64,000 bases of DNA from Kordia antarctica (GCF_009901525.1 NZ_CP019288.1:4431501-4495500); one strand, 5' to 3'; numbered from the stretch's first letter, positions 23,921-32,963 are shown. Made by a program: numbers and translations. The notes: generated from the letters alone by a model not told the origin.

Positions 23921-24693
23921 TTTTGAATAGTTGTGTGCGTTATATTTTCATTGAAAAGCATTGCTGGTTTTCCAATGCAAATTTTTTGTACTTGATGTTC
24001 TAGTGCGTAAAAACAATTTTTGAGTTTGGGCAACATTCCATCTGAAATAGTGCCATCTTTTAATAAAGTTTGATAGGTTTCTGTGTTGATGTTTTCAATT
24101 ACTGAATCATCGTCATTAATATCTTTTAATACACCATTTTTTTCGAAACAATAATACAATTCGGTGCGATACGCTTTCGCGAAAGCAATTGCTAATTCAG
24201 AAGCAATCGTATCTCCATTTGTGTTTAATAATTGCCCATTTTCATCATGTGTAATAGCCGAAAAAACAGGTGTAATTCCGTTATCTAGTAAAACTTGAAT
24301 AATTGGTGTATTTACTTTTTTTACATCGCCAACAAAACCGTAATCAACTTCTTGAATCGGGCGTTTTTCAGAAACAATACTATTTCCGTCAGCTCCAGAA
24401 AAACCAACGGAATTACAGTTGTTTGCTTGTAATTTAGCAACAATTGTTTTATTCACTTTTCCTGCATACACCATGGTGATAATGTCTAAAGTTTTCGCAT
24501 CCGTAATTCGTCTTCCTTCATTCATTACAACTTCAACGTTCATTTCTTGCGCTAATTTGGTTGCTAATTTTCCGCCACCATGAATCAATATTTTTGGAGA
24601 TTTTAGTTGCGCAAAATCTTCTAAAAAAGAATTCAATGCATCTTCATCATCAATAATATTCCCACCTATTTTTATGACTTTCAATGTTTGCAT
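23917..24693 (-). CDS. argB: N-acetylglutamate kinase (acylglutamate kinase)
   Basis: A 258-residue amino acid kinase. KIGGNIIDDE and LIHGGGKLATKLA near the N-terminus bind ATP phosphates, and NTNGDTIASELA is the typical C-terminal nucleotide loop. It phosphorylates the N-acylglutamate side chain. It lies 2 nt after the carbamoyltransferase and overlaps the ArgE-like gene. It is short compared with typical ArgB (about 280-300), as in other Bacteroidota. Confidence 0.92.
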   Translation of the reverse strand: MQTLKVIKIGGNIIDDEDALNSFLEDFAQLKSPKILIHGGGKLATKLAQEMNVEVVMNEGRRITDAKTLDIITMVYAGKVNKTIVAKLQANNCNSVGFSGADGNSIVSEKRPIQEVDYGFVGDVKKVNTPIIQVLLDNGITPVFSAITHDENGQLLNTNGDTIASELAIAFAKAYRTELYYCFEKNGVLKDINDDDSVIENINTETYQTLLKDGTISDGMLPKLKNCFYALEHQVQKICIGKPAMLFNENITHTTIQK

Positions 24694-24695
24694 AA

Positions 24696-25631
24696 CTATA
24701 AATTTTCTAAGATTTTCTTCAACACAATTTGTGCTGCATACGTTCTATTATTTGCTTGTTGAATAACTATAGAATTATTGGAATCTAACACTGCATCTTC
24801 CACAACAACATTTCTTCTCACTGGCAAGCAATGCATAAATTTTGCAGTTTTTATTTTTTCCTGCGTAAGCATCCAATTTGCATCTTGGCTTAAAATTTCC
24901 CCATAATTGGAATAACTACTCCAGTTTTTTGCATACACAAAATCGGCATCTTTCAACGCTTCCGCTTGATTGTAATTAATTTGTGTTTCCAACGTAATTT
25001 CAGGATTCAATTCGTATCCTTTTGGATGTGTAATGCAAAAATCAACGTCTATATTCTCCATCATTTCTACAAACGAATTTGCAACTGCTTGCGGCAATGC
25101 TTTCGGATGTGGCGCCCAAGTCAGCACTACTTTTGGTTTTTTAATAGTTTTTAATTCTTCAATAGTGATCGCATCTGCCAATGCTTGCAACGGATGCATT
25201 GTAGCACTTTCCATATTAATAATAGGAACCGTTGCGTGTTTTGTAAAACGATTCAAAATCCACTCGGAAGCATCTTTTTCTTTATTTGTCAAACTTGGAA
25301 AAGCTCTAATTGCAATAATATCTGCGTATTGCGAAATGACTTGTGCAGCTTCTTTCACATGTTCCGTCGTATTGAAATTCATCACAGTTCCATCTTCAAA
25401 TTCTAGATTCCAAGTATCATTCACATTCAAAATCATGACTTGCATTCCTAGGTTTTTTGCAGCTTTTTCGGTGCTCAATCGTGTGCGCAAACTGGCATTG
25501 AAAAATAACATGACTAAGGTTTTATGTTTCCCTAAATTTTCATGTGCAAAAGGATTTTTCTTTAAGTGAATTGCTTCCTGTATGATTTCAGGAATGTTAG
25601 AAATATCATATATGTTGGTGTATTTTTTCAT
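24696..25631 (-). CDS. argF': N-acylornithine carbamoyltransferase (AOTCase/SOTCase)
   Basis: A transcarbamylase acting on N-acetyl- or N-succinylornithine, not free ornithine. The carbamoyl-phosphate motif is FFNASLRTRLSTEKAA; HPLQALAD and HCLPVRRNVVVED complete the active site. The start MKKYTNIYD at 25631 gives 311 residues and matches the N-terminus remembered for the family; upstream ATGs at 25637 and 25658 add 2 or 9 residues. The residue before EHVKEA, which by my alignment from memory corresponds to Glu92 (acetyl) or Pro90 (succinyl), is Thr, so acyl preference is open and perhaps closer to succinyl. Confidence 0.88.
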   Translation of the reverse strand: MKKYTNIYDISNIPEIIQEAIHLKKNPFAHENLGKHKTLVMLFFNASLRTRLSTEKAAKNLGMQVMILNVNDTWNLEFEDGTVMNFNTTEHVKEAAQVISQYADIIAIRAFPSLTNKEKDASEWILNRFTKHATVPIINMESATMHPLQALADAITIEELKTIKKPKVVLTWAPHPKALPQAVANSFVEMMENIDVDFCITHPKGYELNPEITLETQINYNQAEALKDADFVYAKNWSSYSNYGEILSQDANWMLTQEKIKTAKFMHCLPVRRNVVVEDAVLDSNNSIVIQQANNRTYAAQIVLKKILENL

Positions 25632-25676
25632 AATCATTTCCCACGAAAGTGGAAACATTTTTAATTAGACTTTATG

Positions 25677-26804
25677 CTATTTTAATTCCTCTTTTAATGC
25701 TTCAAAAAAATGATCAATATGTTTTTTGGTAACTGTTAAAGGTGGAAGAATTCGTAATACATTTGGATTTTTGGCACTTCCTGTAAAAATGTGATGTGTG
25801 TGAATGAGCTTTTTTCGCAACTCAGCAATGGGAAAATCAAATTCCAATCCGAGCATTAAACCTCTTCCTTTTATATTTTTTATTTGAAAAATTTCAATTG
25901 ATTTCTCTTTGAAATACTCAGAAATCATTCGCGAATTTTGCATGAGTTTTTCTTCTACCAAAACTTCCAAAACTGCTAAAGAAGCAACACAAGCCAAATG
26001 ATTGCCGCCAAATGTAGTGCCGAGCAAACCAAAAGAAGCTTTAATTGTTGGGTGAATCAAAATTCCGCCAATAGGAAATCCGTTGCCCATTCCTTTTGCA
26101 ATTGAAATTATATCGGGCGTAATTTTATGTTTTTGAAACGAAAAGAAATCGCCGGTTCTTCCAAAACCTGCTTGTACTTCATCGGCAATTAATACTGTAT
26201 TGTACGTTTTGCATAATGTTGATAATCCTTGGTAAAATTCGGTGGTACTTTCGTCCAATCCGCCAACACCTTGAATACATTCTATAATAACGGCGCAGGT
26301 TTTGTCTTCTTTCAAAATAGTTTCAACTACTTCTAAATCGCCCAATGCTACAAAATCTACTTTTTGTTGTGCATTAATTGGCGCAACAATTTTTGGATTA
26401 TCTGTTGCGGCAACTGCGGCAGAAGTTCGTCCATGAAAAGAATTATGAAACGAAAGTATCTTTGATTTATTGGTGTGAAATGAAGCTAATTTTAAGGCGT
26501 TTTCATTAGCTTCTGCACCAGAATTGCACAAAAATAATTGATAGTCTTGGCAACCTGACAACCTAGTTAATTTATCTGCTAATTTTATCTGCAACGGATT
26601 CTGAACAGCATTGCTATAAAACCCTATTTTTTGAACCTGATTGGTAATTGCAGCCACATAAGTTGGATGCGAATGTCCGATAGAAATCACTGCGTGACCG
26701 CCATAAAGATCTAAATATTCAGTATTATTTTCATCGTACACATACACATCTTTTGCGGAAACTGGTGTAATATTGAATAGTGGATATACATTAAATAAAC
26801 TCAT
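25677..26804 (-). CDS. argD: N-acylornithine aminotransferase
   Basis: A 375-residue class III aminotransferase converting the N-acylglutamate semialdehyde to N-acylornithine. CNSGAEANENALK binds the PLP phosphate, ADEVQAGFGRTG holds the ring aspartate and SIAKGMGNGFPIGG the lysine. It lies 11 nt after argC. It is a paralogue of the aminotransferase at 10271 but shorter and clearly ArgD-like. Confidence 0.92.
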   Translation of the reverse strand: MSLFNVYPLFNITPVSAKDVYVYDENNTEYLDLYGGHAVISIGHSHPTYVAAITNQVQKIGFYSNAVQNPLQIKLADKLTRLSGCQDYQLFLCNSGAEANENALKLASFHTNKSKILSFHNSFHGRTSAAVAATDNPKIVAPINAQQKVDFVALGDLEVVETILKEDKTCAVIIECIQGVGGLDESTTEFYQGLSTLCKTYNTVLIADEVQAGFGRTGDFFSFQKHKITPDIISIAKGMGNGFPIGGILIHPTIKASFGLLGTTFGGNHLACVASLAVLEVLVEEKLMQNSRMISEYFKEKSIEIFQIKNIKGRGLMLGLEFDFPIAELRKKLIHTHHIFTGSAKNPNVLRILPPLTVTKKHIDHFFEALKEELK

Positions 26805-26815
26805 GATTTTCGGTG

Positions 26816-27793
26816 TTAAAAAAAGTTGGCTTTTAGTTGTAATCCTTCAGTTTCGTCAAAACCAAACAACAAATTCATATTCTGAACTGCCTGGCCAGAA
26901 GCACCTTTTAAAAGGTTATCAATAATACTTGTAATTAGTAATTTGTCTTCGTGTTTGTGCAAATGAAGCAAGCATTTATTAGTGTTTACTACTTGTTTTA
27001 AATGGATTTCTTCATCGCTCACGAAAGTGAATTTTGCATCTTTATAAAAATCTGAATACAGTTTTTTAGCTTCTTCCAAATTTCCTTCAAATTTTGTGTA
27101 TGCTGTTGCGAAAATTCCTCTACTAAAATTCCCTCTATTTGGCATAAAGTTGATTTCGGAATTAAAATCAGTTTGCAATTGTTGTACAGTTTGATGAATT
27201 TCTCCTAAATGTTGATGTGTAAAAGGTTTGTAATGCGAAAAATTAGTGTCTCTCCACGTAAAATGTGTCGTTTTCGATAACGAAGTTCCTGCGCCAGTTG
27301 CGCCAGTAACCGCATTTATATGAACATCATTTTTCAACAATTCATGATGTGCTAAAGGCAATAGTGCAAGTTGAATTGCGGAAGCAAAACAACCTGGATT
27401 TGCAATATAGTGTGCTTTTTTAATCGCTTCTTTTTGCAATTCTGGCAATCCGTACACAAAGATTTTGTCTTTAAAAATTGCATCTTTTTGCAATCTAAAA
27501 TCATTACTGAGATCGATGATTTTAGTAGTTTCTGAAAATGTATGTTTTGCTAAGAATGCTTTCGAATTTCCATGTCCTAAACATAGAAAAAGCACATCAA
27601 TAGTTGTGTCAATTGAATTGGAAAAAATCATTTCTGTATCTCCAACTAAATCTTGATGCACACTACTAATTTTGTTGCCAGCATTGGAAGTACTGAACAC
27701 AAAGTTGATGTTGACTTTTGAATGATGCAACAATAATCTAATCAATTCTCCAGCCGTATATCCTGCGCCGCCAATAATTCCTGCTTGTATCAT
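26816..27793 (-). CDS. argC: N-acyl-gamma-glutamyl-phosphate reductase
   Basis: A 325-residue NADP-dependent reductase. The N-terminus GIIGGAGYTAGELIRLLLHH is the Rossmann motif, and NPGCFASAIQLAL contains the catalytic cysteine. The later string H-x-GE-I-H matches the substrate-binding histidine region. It overlaps argG by 4 nt. Confidence 0.93.
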   Translation of the reverse strand: MIQAGIIGGAGYTAGELIRLLLHHSKVNINFVFSTSNAGNKISSVHQDLVGDTEMIFSNSIDTTIDVLFLCLGHGNSKAFLAKHTFSETTKIIDLSNDFRLQKDAIFKDKIFVYGLPELQKEAIKKAHYIANPGCFASAIQLALLPLAHHELLKNDVHINAVTGATGAGTSLSKTTHFTWRDTNFSHYKPFTHQHLGEIHQTVQQLQTDFNSEINFMPNRGNFSRGIFATAYTKFEGNLEEAKKLYSDFYKDAKFTFVSDEEIHLKQVVNTNKCLLHLHKHEDKLLITSIIDNLLKGASGQAVQNMNLLFGFDETEGLQLKANFF

Positions 27794-28986
27794 GATTCAG
27801 CGTTTACTTGTTGATAAATTTTATTTTGATTCCCAATAATCTTGATAAATCCTTTTGCTTCATCGGCGGTCCAGCCAGAATTTACTTCGCCATAACTTCC
27901 AAATTTGGCATTCATTAAATCGTGTTTTGATTCAATTCCGTCTAATGTAAAATGATACGGTTTGAGTGTTATAAAAACATCGCCAGAAACTTTTGCTTGA
28001 CTACTTTGTAAAAAAGCTTCCATATCTCGCATTACAGGATCTAAATAGTGTCCTTCGTGCAAATGCATTCCATAAAAATTAGCCAGATAATCCTTGTGTT
28101 GCAATTGCCATTTGGTCAACGTATGTTTTTCTAATAAATGATGCGCTTTTATGCTAATAATCGCTGCGGCAGCTTCAAATCCGACTCTTCCTTTTATGCC
28201 AACAATTGTGTCACCAACATGAATATCTCTTCCTATAGCAAAACCTGAAGCAATTGTATTCAAGGTTTCGATGTTGATTTCAGGCGCATTTTTTTGATTA
28301 TTTACAGCAACCAATTCTCCTTGTAAAAAGGTAAGTTTTACTTTTTCTTCTCCTTGTTTTTCCAATTGCGAAGGATACGCTTCTTCTGGCAAAGACTTTT
28401 CAGAAGTTAAGGTTTCTTCGCCGCCAACACTTGTTCCCCAAAGTCCTTTGTTAACGGAATATTTTGATTTTTCCCAAGATGCGTCAACTCCATTTTCTTT
28501 CAAGTAATTGATTTCTTCTTGACGTGTTAATTTTTGATCTCTTATTGGTGTAATAATTTCAATTTCTGGTGCCAACGTTTGAAAAATCATATCAAAACGC
28601 ACCTGATCGTTTCCTGCGCCAGTACTTCCGTGTGCAATGTATTTTGCATTAATACTTTTTGCATATTCTATAATTTCAATGGCTTGAATAATACGTTCGG
28701 CACTTACCGATAAAGGATAGGTGTTATTTTTTAAAACATTTCCAAAAATTAAATACTTTACTACTTTTTGATAGAAAGTGGAAATCGCATCAATATTTTT
28801 AGAGGTTGAAACGCCCATTTTATAAGCGTTCGCTTCAATAGTTTTGATTTCTTTTTGAGTAAAACCTCCAGTGTTTACACTGACTGCGTGTACATCAAAG
28901 TTTTTGTCTTTGGTTAAATGTACCGTGCAATACGAAGTATCTAAACCGCCACTATACGCAAGCACTAATTTTTTTGAAGTCTTCAT
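27790..28986 (-). CDS. argG: Argininosuccinate synthase
   Basis: A 398-residue ATP-dependent ligase joining citrulline and aspartate. The P-loop-like AYSGGLDTSYC is at the N-terminus and AHGSTGAGNDQVRF in the first third. It sits second in the operon, overlapping both neighbours by 4 nt. Because deacylation by the ArgE-like enzyme makes citrulline from N-acylcitrulline, this order of steps is coherent. Confidence 0.93.
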   Translation of the reverse strand: MKTSKKLVLAYSGGLDTSYCTVHLTKDKNFDVHAVSVNTGGFTQKEIKTIEANAYKMGVSTSKNIDAISTFYQKVVKYLIFGNVLKNNTYPLSVSAERIIQAIEIIEYAKSINAKYIAHGSTGAGNDQVRFDMIFQTLAPEIEIITPIRDQKLTRQEEINYLKENGVDASWEKSKYSVNKGLWGTSVGGEETLTSEKSLPEEAYPSQLEKQGEEKVKLTFLQGELVAVNNQKNAPEINIETLNTIASGFAIGRDIHVGDTIVGIKGRVGFEAAAAIISIKAHHLLEKHTLTKWQLQHKDYLANFYGMHLHEGHYLDPVMRDMEAFLQSSQAKVSGDVFITLKPYHFTLDGIESKHDLMNAKFGSYGEVNSGWTADEAKGFIKIIGNQNKIYQQVNAES

Positions 28987-29600
28987 TTTTTATCTTTTTT
29001 TAGAAATAAGTTTTGTTTGATGCTTTTCAATCTGTTAAAAACCTTCTCTTTTATTTTTACCTCTTTTTTTGAATCTTTTGAATTTGGATCGAACAACATT
29101 CCAGTACACAAGCACATTTTTTGTTGTGTACGTTTTAACACATCAAAGTTTTTACAAGTTTGACAACCATTCCAAAATGATTGATCTTCAGTTAATTCTG
29201 AAAATGTGACAGGTTTGTAGCCTAAATCACTATTGAGTTTCATAACGGCTAATCCGGTAGTAATACTAAATACTTTTGCCGTTGGAAATTTGACTCTGGA
29301 ATGTTCAAATACTTTTTGCTTAATTTTTTTGGCAATTCCTTGTCCTCTATAATCAGGATGAACTATGAGTCCAGAATTTGCGACAAATTTTCCGTGACTC
29401 CACGCTTCTATATAGCAAAAACCGACAAATTTTTCTCCGTCTAAAGCGATGACAGCGTTGCCTTGTTCCATTTTTGAAATAATGTATGCAGGTTGCCGTT
29501 TGGCAATTCCTGTGCCTCTAACTTGAGCGGCTTCTAAGATCGTTTCGCAAATAGTATCTGCATATGTACGGTGCGAATTGTTAGCAATAACAATATCCAT
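28983..29600 (-). CDS. GNAT acyltransferase, first gene of the arginine operon
   Basis: A 205-residue GNAT protein. SGLIVHPDYRGQGIAKKIKQ is the acyl-CoA pyrophosphate loop. It has an extra C-terminal part with four or five cysteines (QTCKNFDVLKRTQQKMCLCT) that could bind metal. Being first in the arginine operon, where no argA or argJ is present, it is the best candidate for N-acylglutamate synthase. This assignment rests on position and family, not on direct evidence. Confidence 0.8.
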   Translation of the reverse strand: MDIVIANNSHRTYADTICETILEAAQVRGTGIAKRQPAYIISKMEQGNAVIALDGEKFVGFCYIEAWSHGKFVANSGLIVHPDYRGQGIAKKIKQKVFEHSRVKFPTAKVFSITTGLAVMKLNSDLGYKPVTFSELTEDQSFWNGCQTCKNFDVLKRTQQKMCLCTGMLFDPNSKDSKKEVKIKEKVFNRLKSIKQNLFLKKDKK

Positions 29601-29682
29601 TGAGCTAATTTAAAATGATTAAAATTCTAGTAGTAAGTATGTTGGAAATGAAGAACTGGACTCACCTAAGTTCCTAAATGAA

Positions 29683-29786
29683 ATGTACCCTTACGGGCGA
29701 CGAGGAAAAAAGCGGCGCACAGGAATGCTGTTATTTAAAAAAATAACTAGATTTTGAAAAGATGCTATGTGAATTAAATGATTCAA
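29683..29786 (-). promoter_or_regulatory. GC-richer leader element upstream of the arginine operon
   Basis: In an AT-rich gap, 29690-29735 is notably GC-rich. On the minus strand (the operon strand) a 31-codon frame opens at a TTG (29786) and ends at 29691 with Val-Arg-Arg-Phe-Phe-Pro-Arg-Arg-Pro, so four of the last eight codons are Arg. Its stop is about 90 nt before the GNAT start. An arginine-sensing leader peptide is possible. On the plus strand the same DNA has a 24-codon frame (29683-29757) with GRRGKKRRTGMLLF. Either strand or a structured RNA could be the real feature. Confidence 0.35.
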
Positions 29787-29850
29787 GAAAAATAAAATAA
29801 AATTACAGAATAGAGTAGATGCTTGCTAAATGTAGAATTAGCGGCGGCGA

Positions 29851-29955
29851 TTGCGCAAGCGCAAACTGGGTTTTCTATTGTGTATGTTATTTTGAAAAAT
29901 CATTGGGTAAACCTACAAATTTTAGTTTTAGGTTGTGTTGTAAAAAATGATTTTC
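29851..29955. other. Palindrome and long hairpin in the 820-bp intergenic region
   Basis: TTGCGCAAGCGCAA (29851-29864) is a GC-rich palindrome. Further on, GAAAAATCATT (29894-29904) pairs with AATGATTTTC (29946-29955), with AACCTA/GGTT pairing inside. The remainder of 29956-30420 is AT-rich with no supported gene. A small structured RNA is possible but unproved. Confidence 0.35.
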
Positions 29956-30420
29956 TGTAAAATTTTATGAATATCTTAAAAAATGGCTTTCAAATTATTA
30001 ATATGTCATTTTAGTAATGTGCTTAATCAAAAAGAACTCATAATTAAGAAAGAAATAAACTTAGGTTTTTTTTCTCCTTTATTCATTCTTAACAATTAAA
30101 AACAATTATTTCTGTTTGATTTACGGATTCCCGTAAAAACTATGGAAATTAAAATGTTATCATTCGGAAAACAGATAAAATATAATATCGTAAATACGTT
30201 ATGGCATTAGCGTAAAAAAAAACAAGTGAGCGTAAAATAATTAAAATTAATGTGTAATTTCCCAAAGCGTTGATTGATTTAAATCTTTTGCAATAAAAAG
30301 TAGCACAGGATAGAAAAGAAATTGATAACTGTCTGAAAGATGTAGTAAAAGATAATATTGTTATCAACTTGTCCAATATTAATTTTATAGTATAATATTC
30401 ATTAGATAAAAATTTGATTT

Positions 30421-31062
30421 ATGATTAAAATTACATTAAAAGAGATATACGAATTACTTAATAAAACTTATGAAGAATTCGATAATATAACTTCTTATGA
30501 TAAATATGAATATTTCAAACAAAAGAGTGAAGAAGATAATATCAATATATTTAACTTTAAAAAACGGTATAAAGAGATAGTTATTTATGAAAAAAGAAAA
30601 ATAGAAGATATTTGGGTTCTTGATACTTATGAAAAAGAAAAAATTGACACTTCTAATTTGAATGATTTTGATTTAATTTACATAAAATTTTATACAACTG
30701 AGGCTTTTAAATATTGGTTTGAGTTTAGTGAATTGAGTAATAATAAGATTGACTATATAAATAAAGTAAGTATTCATTCTGATAAAATGATAGTCCGTTA
30801 TTTTTACAAAGATTTTAAAGATTTTAAATCATACAAGAAAGGAGATTATTTGAATATCAATGCGACATTTCCAGATCCTAATATAAAACATATCAGTTAT
30901 AAAGGGTTTCCTCTCCTTAACGATGAAAATTATTTGAACACTAAAAATTCTAGACTGAAAGCAATTGAAGAAGAAGATAGGAAAAATAAAAAAAGAGAGC
31001 GCCTTGTACTTTTTTTATTATTTTTAATAATTATAATTATTATATACAGATGGATTTTTTGA
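30421..31062 (+). CDS. Unrecognised tail-anchored protein
   Basis: A 213-residue protein of very AT-rich codon use (Lys, Asn, Ile, Asp, Tyr dominate). Residues 1-185 are charged and soluble. Residues about 192-213 are a single hydrophobic helix preceded by KKRER, so it probably sits in the inner membrane with its N-terminus in the cytoplasm. I do not recognise a family. It lies next to another unrecognised membrane protein in an AT-rich accessory segment, and the pair may have arrived together. Confidence 0.6.
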   Translation: MIKITLKEIYELLNKTYEEFDNITSYDKYEYFKQKSEEDNINIFNFKKRYKEIVIYEKRKIEDIWVLDTYEKEKIDTSNLNDFDLIYIKFYTTEAFKYWFEFSELSNNKIDYINKVSIHSDKMIVRYFYKDFKDFKSYKKGDYLNINATFPDPNIKHISYKGFPLLNDENYLNTKNSRLKAIEEEDRKNKKRERLVLFLLFLIIIIIIYRWIF

Positions 31063-31095
31063 AAAGCCTACTACTAACAACATCTACAATTAACT

Positions 31096-31107
31096 GTTTG
31101 TACAAAC
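31096..31107. promoter_or_regulatory. Perfect 12-bp palindrome before the coiled-coil gene
   Basis: GTTTGTACAAAC lies 44 bp before the start at 31152. It may be an operator for this gene, though short AT-rich palindromes occur by chance. Confidence 0.25.
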
Positions 31108-31151
31108 CAAATAGAAAATCAATCATCTTTTTACATTAACTATAATTATAC

Positions 31152-32114
31152 ATGGAAGTAATAAATTCATTCTTCAGTAATATAAAAAACAAGCTTACCA
31201 ACCCATTTTTTGGAACATTAACACTAATCCTTCTTTTTCATCATTGGGAATTAATTTACTCAATTTTTATTTTTGATGAAGATTGTAATATGGATGATAA
31301 ATTACTTATAATTCAAAATTATTTATCTGCAAACGTTACAGTTAAGTCTTTCCTGTTAGATGTTATATATGCCGTAGTTATAATGTTTGTAGGTTATTTA
31401 ATAATTGTTTTTACCAGAATTATGGTAATTTGGATAGAGCATAATGTAATGCCTTATTTTACAGGTAAAATTGTAAGTAAAAATGTAGTATTAAAAACTA
31501 TTAATGAAGAAGTTGTAAAAGAAAGAGATGAAAATTTTATAAAATACGAAGAACAACGAGATAAAGTTAGAGAGTATTCTAAACTAATTGATGAGCAACA
31601 AGATCAGATTAAGGAAAAAGATGAAAATATTTCAAATTTAAACGAAAAGATAATAAAAAAAGATAATCAGTTTTCCGAAAAAATAGATATTCATCAACTA
31701 GATTTAAAGAAACTTAAAGAAGATCATTTATTAGAAGTTGATAAAGTTAAAAATAATCTAATTGTAGATTATGATTTACAGATACAGGGTCTTGAGAATA
31801 TTAAAAACGAATACGAGAATATTTTTTTAACTGTAGAAACTAGGCAATTTTATAGTGATTCAAAAGAAAAAATTCCACCAGTAATATCTAATGCTGTGAA
31901 TATTTTAATCGATGATAATTTGTTTACCACATTTATACAGTTTGTAGAACTTTCAAAAAGAGTTAAATTAGAAAAATTAAGCGCATCATATAATAAAGAA
32001 ATGTTAGAAAAATTTTATGAACTGGGTTTATTTTATAAAAATATTTTGGATATTGATTTAGAATTGACAGTTTTAGGTAATATTATATATGAATACAGAA
32101 ATATTTTTATGTAA
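31152..32114 (+). CDS. Unrecognised two-helix membrane protein with coiled coil
   Basis: A 320-residue protein. Residues about 17-38 (PFFGTLTLILLFHHWELIYS) and 62-93 are membrane helices. Residues about 115-225 form a charged coiled coil rich in Glu, Lys and Asp. The C-terminal third is a soluble helical domain. The N-terminal pattern (KNKLTNPFFGT...WELIYSIF) looks like a conserved module of membrane-anchored bacterial proteins, but I cannot name it with certainty. Base use is as AT-rich as the preceding gene. Confidence 0.65.
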   Translation: MEVINSFFSNIKNKLTNPFFGTLTLILLFHHWELIYSIFIFDEDCNMDDKLLIIQNYLSANVTVKSFLLDVIYAVVIMFVGYLIIVFTRIMVIWIEHNVMPYFTGKIVSKNVVLKTINEEVVKERDENFIKYEEQRDKVREYSKLIDEQQDQIKEKDENISNLNEKIIKKDNQFSEKIDIHQLDLKKLKEDHLLEVDKVKNNLIVDYDLQIQGLENIKNEYENIFLTVETRQFYSDSKEKIPPVISNAVNILIDDNLFTTFIQFVELSKRVKLEKLSASYNKEMLEKFYELGLFYKNILDIDLELTVLGNIIYEYRNIFM

Positions 32115-32311
32115 GCTTGTAATATTTGCTTTTCCCCACCAGCATTATAACTAGGCTTAATCCCATTTTCATCCAGAACCTTTTACACCTATGTGAGCGA
32201 GATTTTGAATAAACAAGTCAAAACCTTTATCATTTTCTATAAACAACTTTTCATTGTCCATTATTGCCGAACTCACACTTGAAAGCTTACATAAATGACC
32301 GTCACTCTTAT
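32115..32311 (-). pseudogene. Decayed minus-strand gene fragment
   Basis: On the minus strand about 45 codons (ending at 32169) read like real protein (DNEKLFIENDKGFDLFIQN). After the stop, another frame continues with VLDENGIKPSYNAGGEKQ. Protein-like text in two frames with an upstream stop and no good start suggests a frameshifted remnant. The family is not recognised. Confidence 0.35.
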
Positions 32312-32374
32312 ATGTTTATTATTATACTAATGTATATCTAATTTTATTTTTAGTTGCATTCTCATTCGAGTTTA

Positions 32375-32869
32375 TTAACGTTTTTTATATAACTCAATTA
32401 CGATATTCAAATCAGTTGTTTTGTTTATTTCATAAAAATAATTCAGTTGCCATTTTTGAGTTCGCGCTGCTTGTTTACTTTTTGTTTCATCCCAATTTGG
32501 ATACACTCTAAACGCTCTTTTTCCTTCTTTTTTATCTGTCGAAATGATTCCTTTTTCAATCAATACAGCTATCGGAAAAACAAACTGTCCAAACTTATGT
32601 TCCGTTTGAACGTTTACAATAAAAAAATCAATTGCATCTTGTTCGTGAAATGGTTCAATAGGTTGATGCTCGTTTCTTTTCCAAAATGTTGCAAATTGCC
32701 CAACTTTCTTAGGCGTTATTTTTGCGTTTCTACATACAATATACAATCCGTTCAGATTAAATTGGCATGCATCATATTCTTTACTTTCAGTTTCTATTCT
32801 AAAATTAGAAACTTTCAGCCCGCATATATCGTAGATTTCTGTTTTAATTCTTTTTAATAGATTATTCAT
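32375..32869 (-). CDS. MepB-family protein
   Basis: A 164-residue protein. GKFGQFVFPIAVLIEKGIIST-type text, FATFWKRNEHQPIEPF and FRVYPNWDETKSKQAARTQKWQ are typical of the MepB family, named from the Staphylococcus mepRAB locus. Biochemical function is unknown. It stands alone, divergent from the acetate symporter operon. It has no signal peptide, so it is cytoplasmic. Confidence 0.82.
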   Translation of the reverse strand: MNNLLKRIKTEIYDICGLKVSNFRIETESKEYDACQFNLNGLYIVCRNAKITPKKVGQFATFWKRNEHQPIEPFHEQDAIDFFIVNVQTEHKFGQFVFPIAVLIEKGIISTDKKEGKRAFRVYPNWDETKSKQAARTQKWQLNYFYEINKTTDLNIVIELYKKR

Positions 32870-32963
32870 TTCGTGACACTTCTATAAATTACACAACATT
32901 TTAAAATCAAAATCAATACGTATATTAGTAGGCACAATTCAGAATTATAAACAAACAAATTAT

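Noticed and set aside
25033-25569. 178-codon plus-strand frame opposite the carbamoyltransferase
   Set aside because: Cys/Phe/Ser-rich reverse reading of a conserved gene; no motif of its own.
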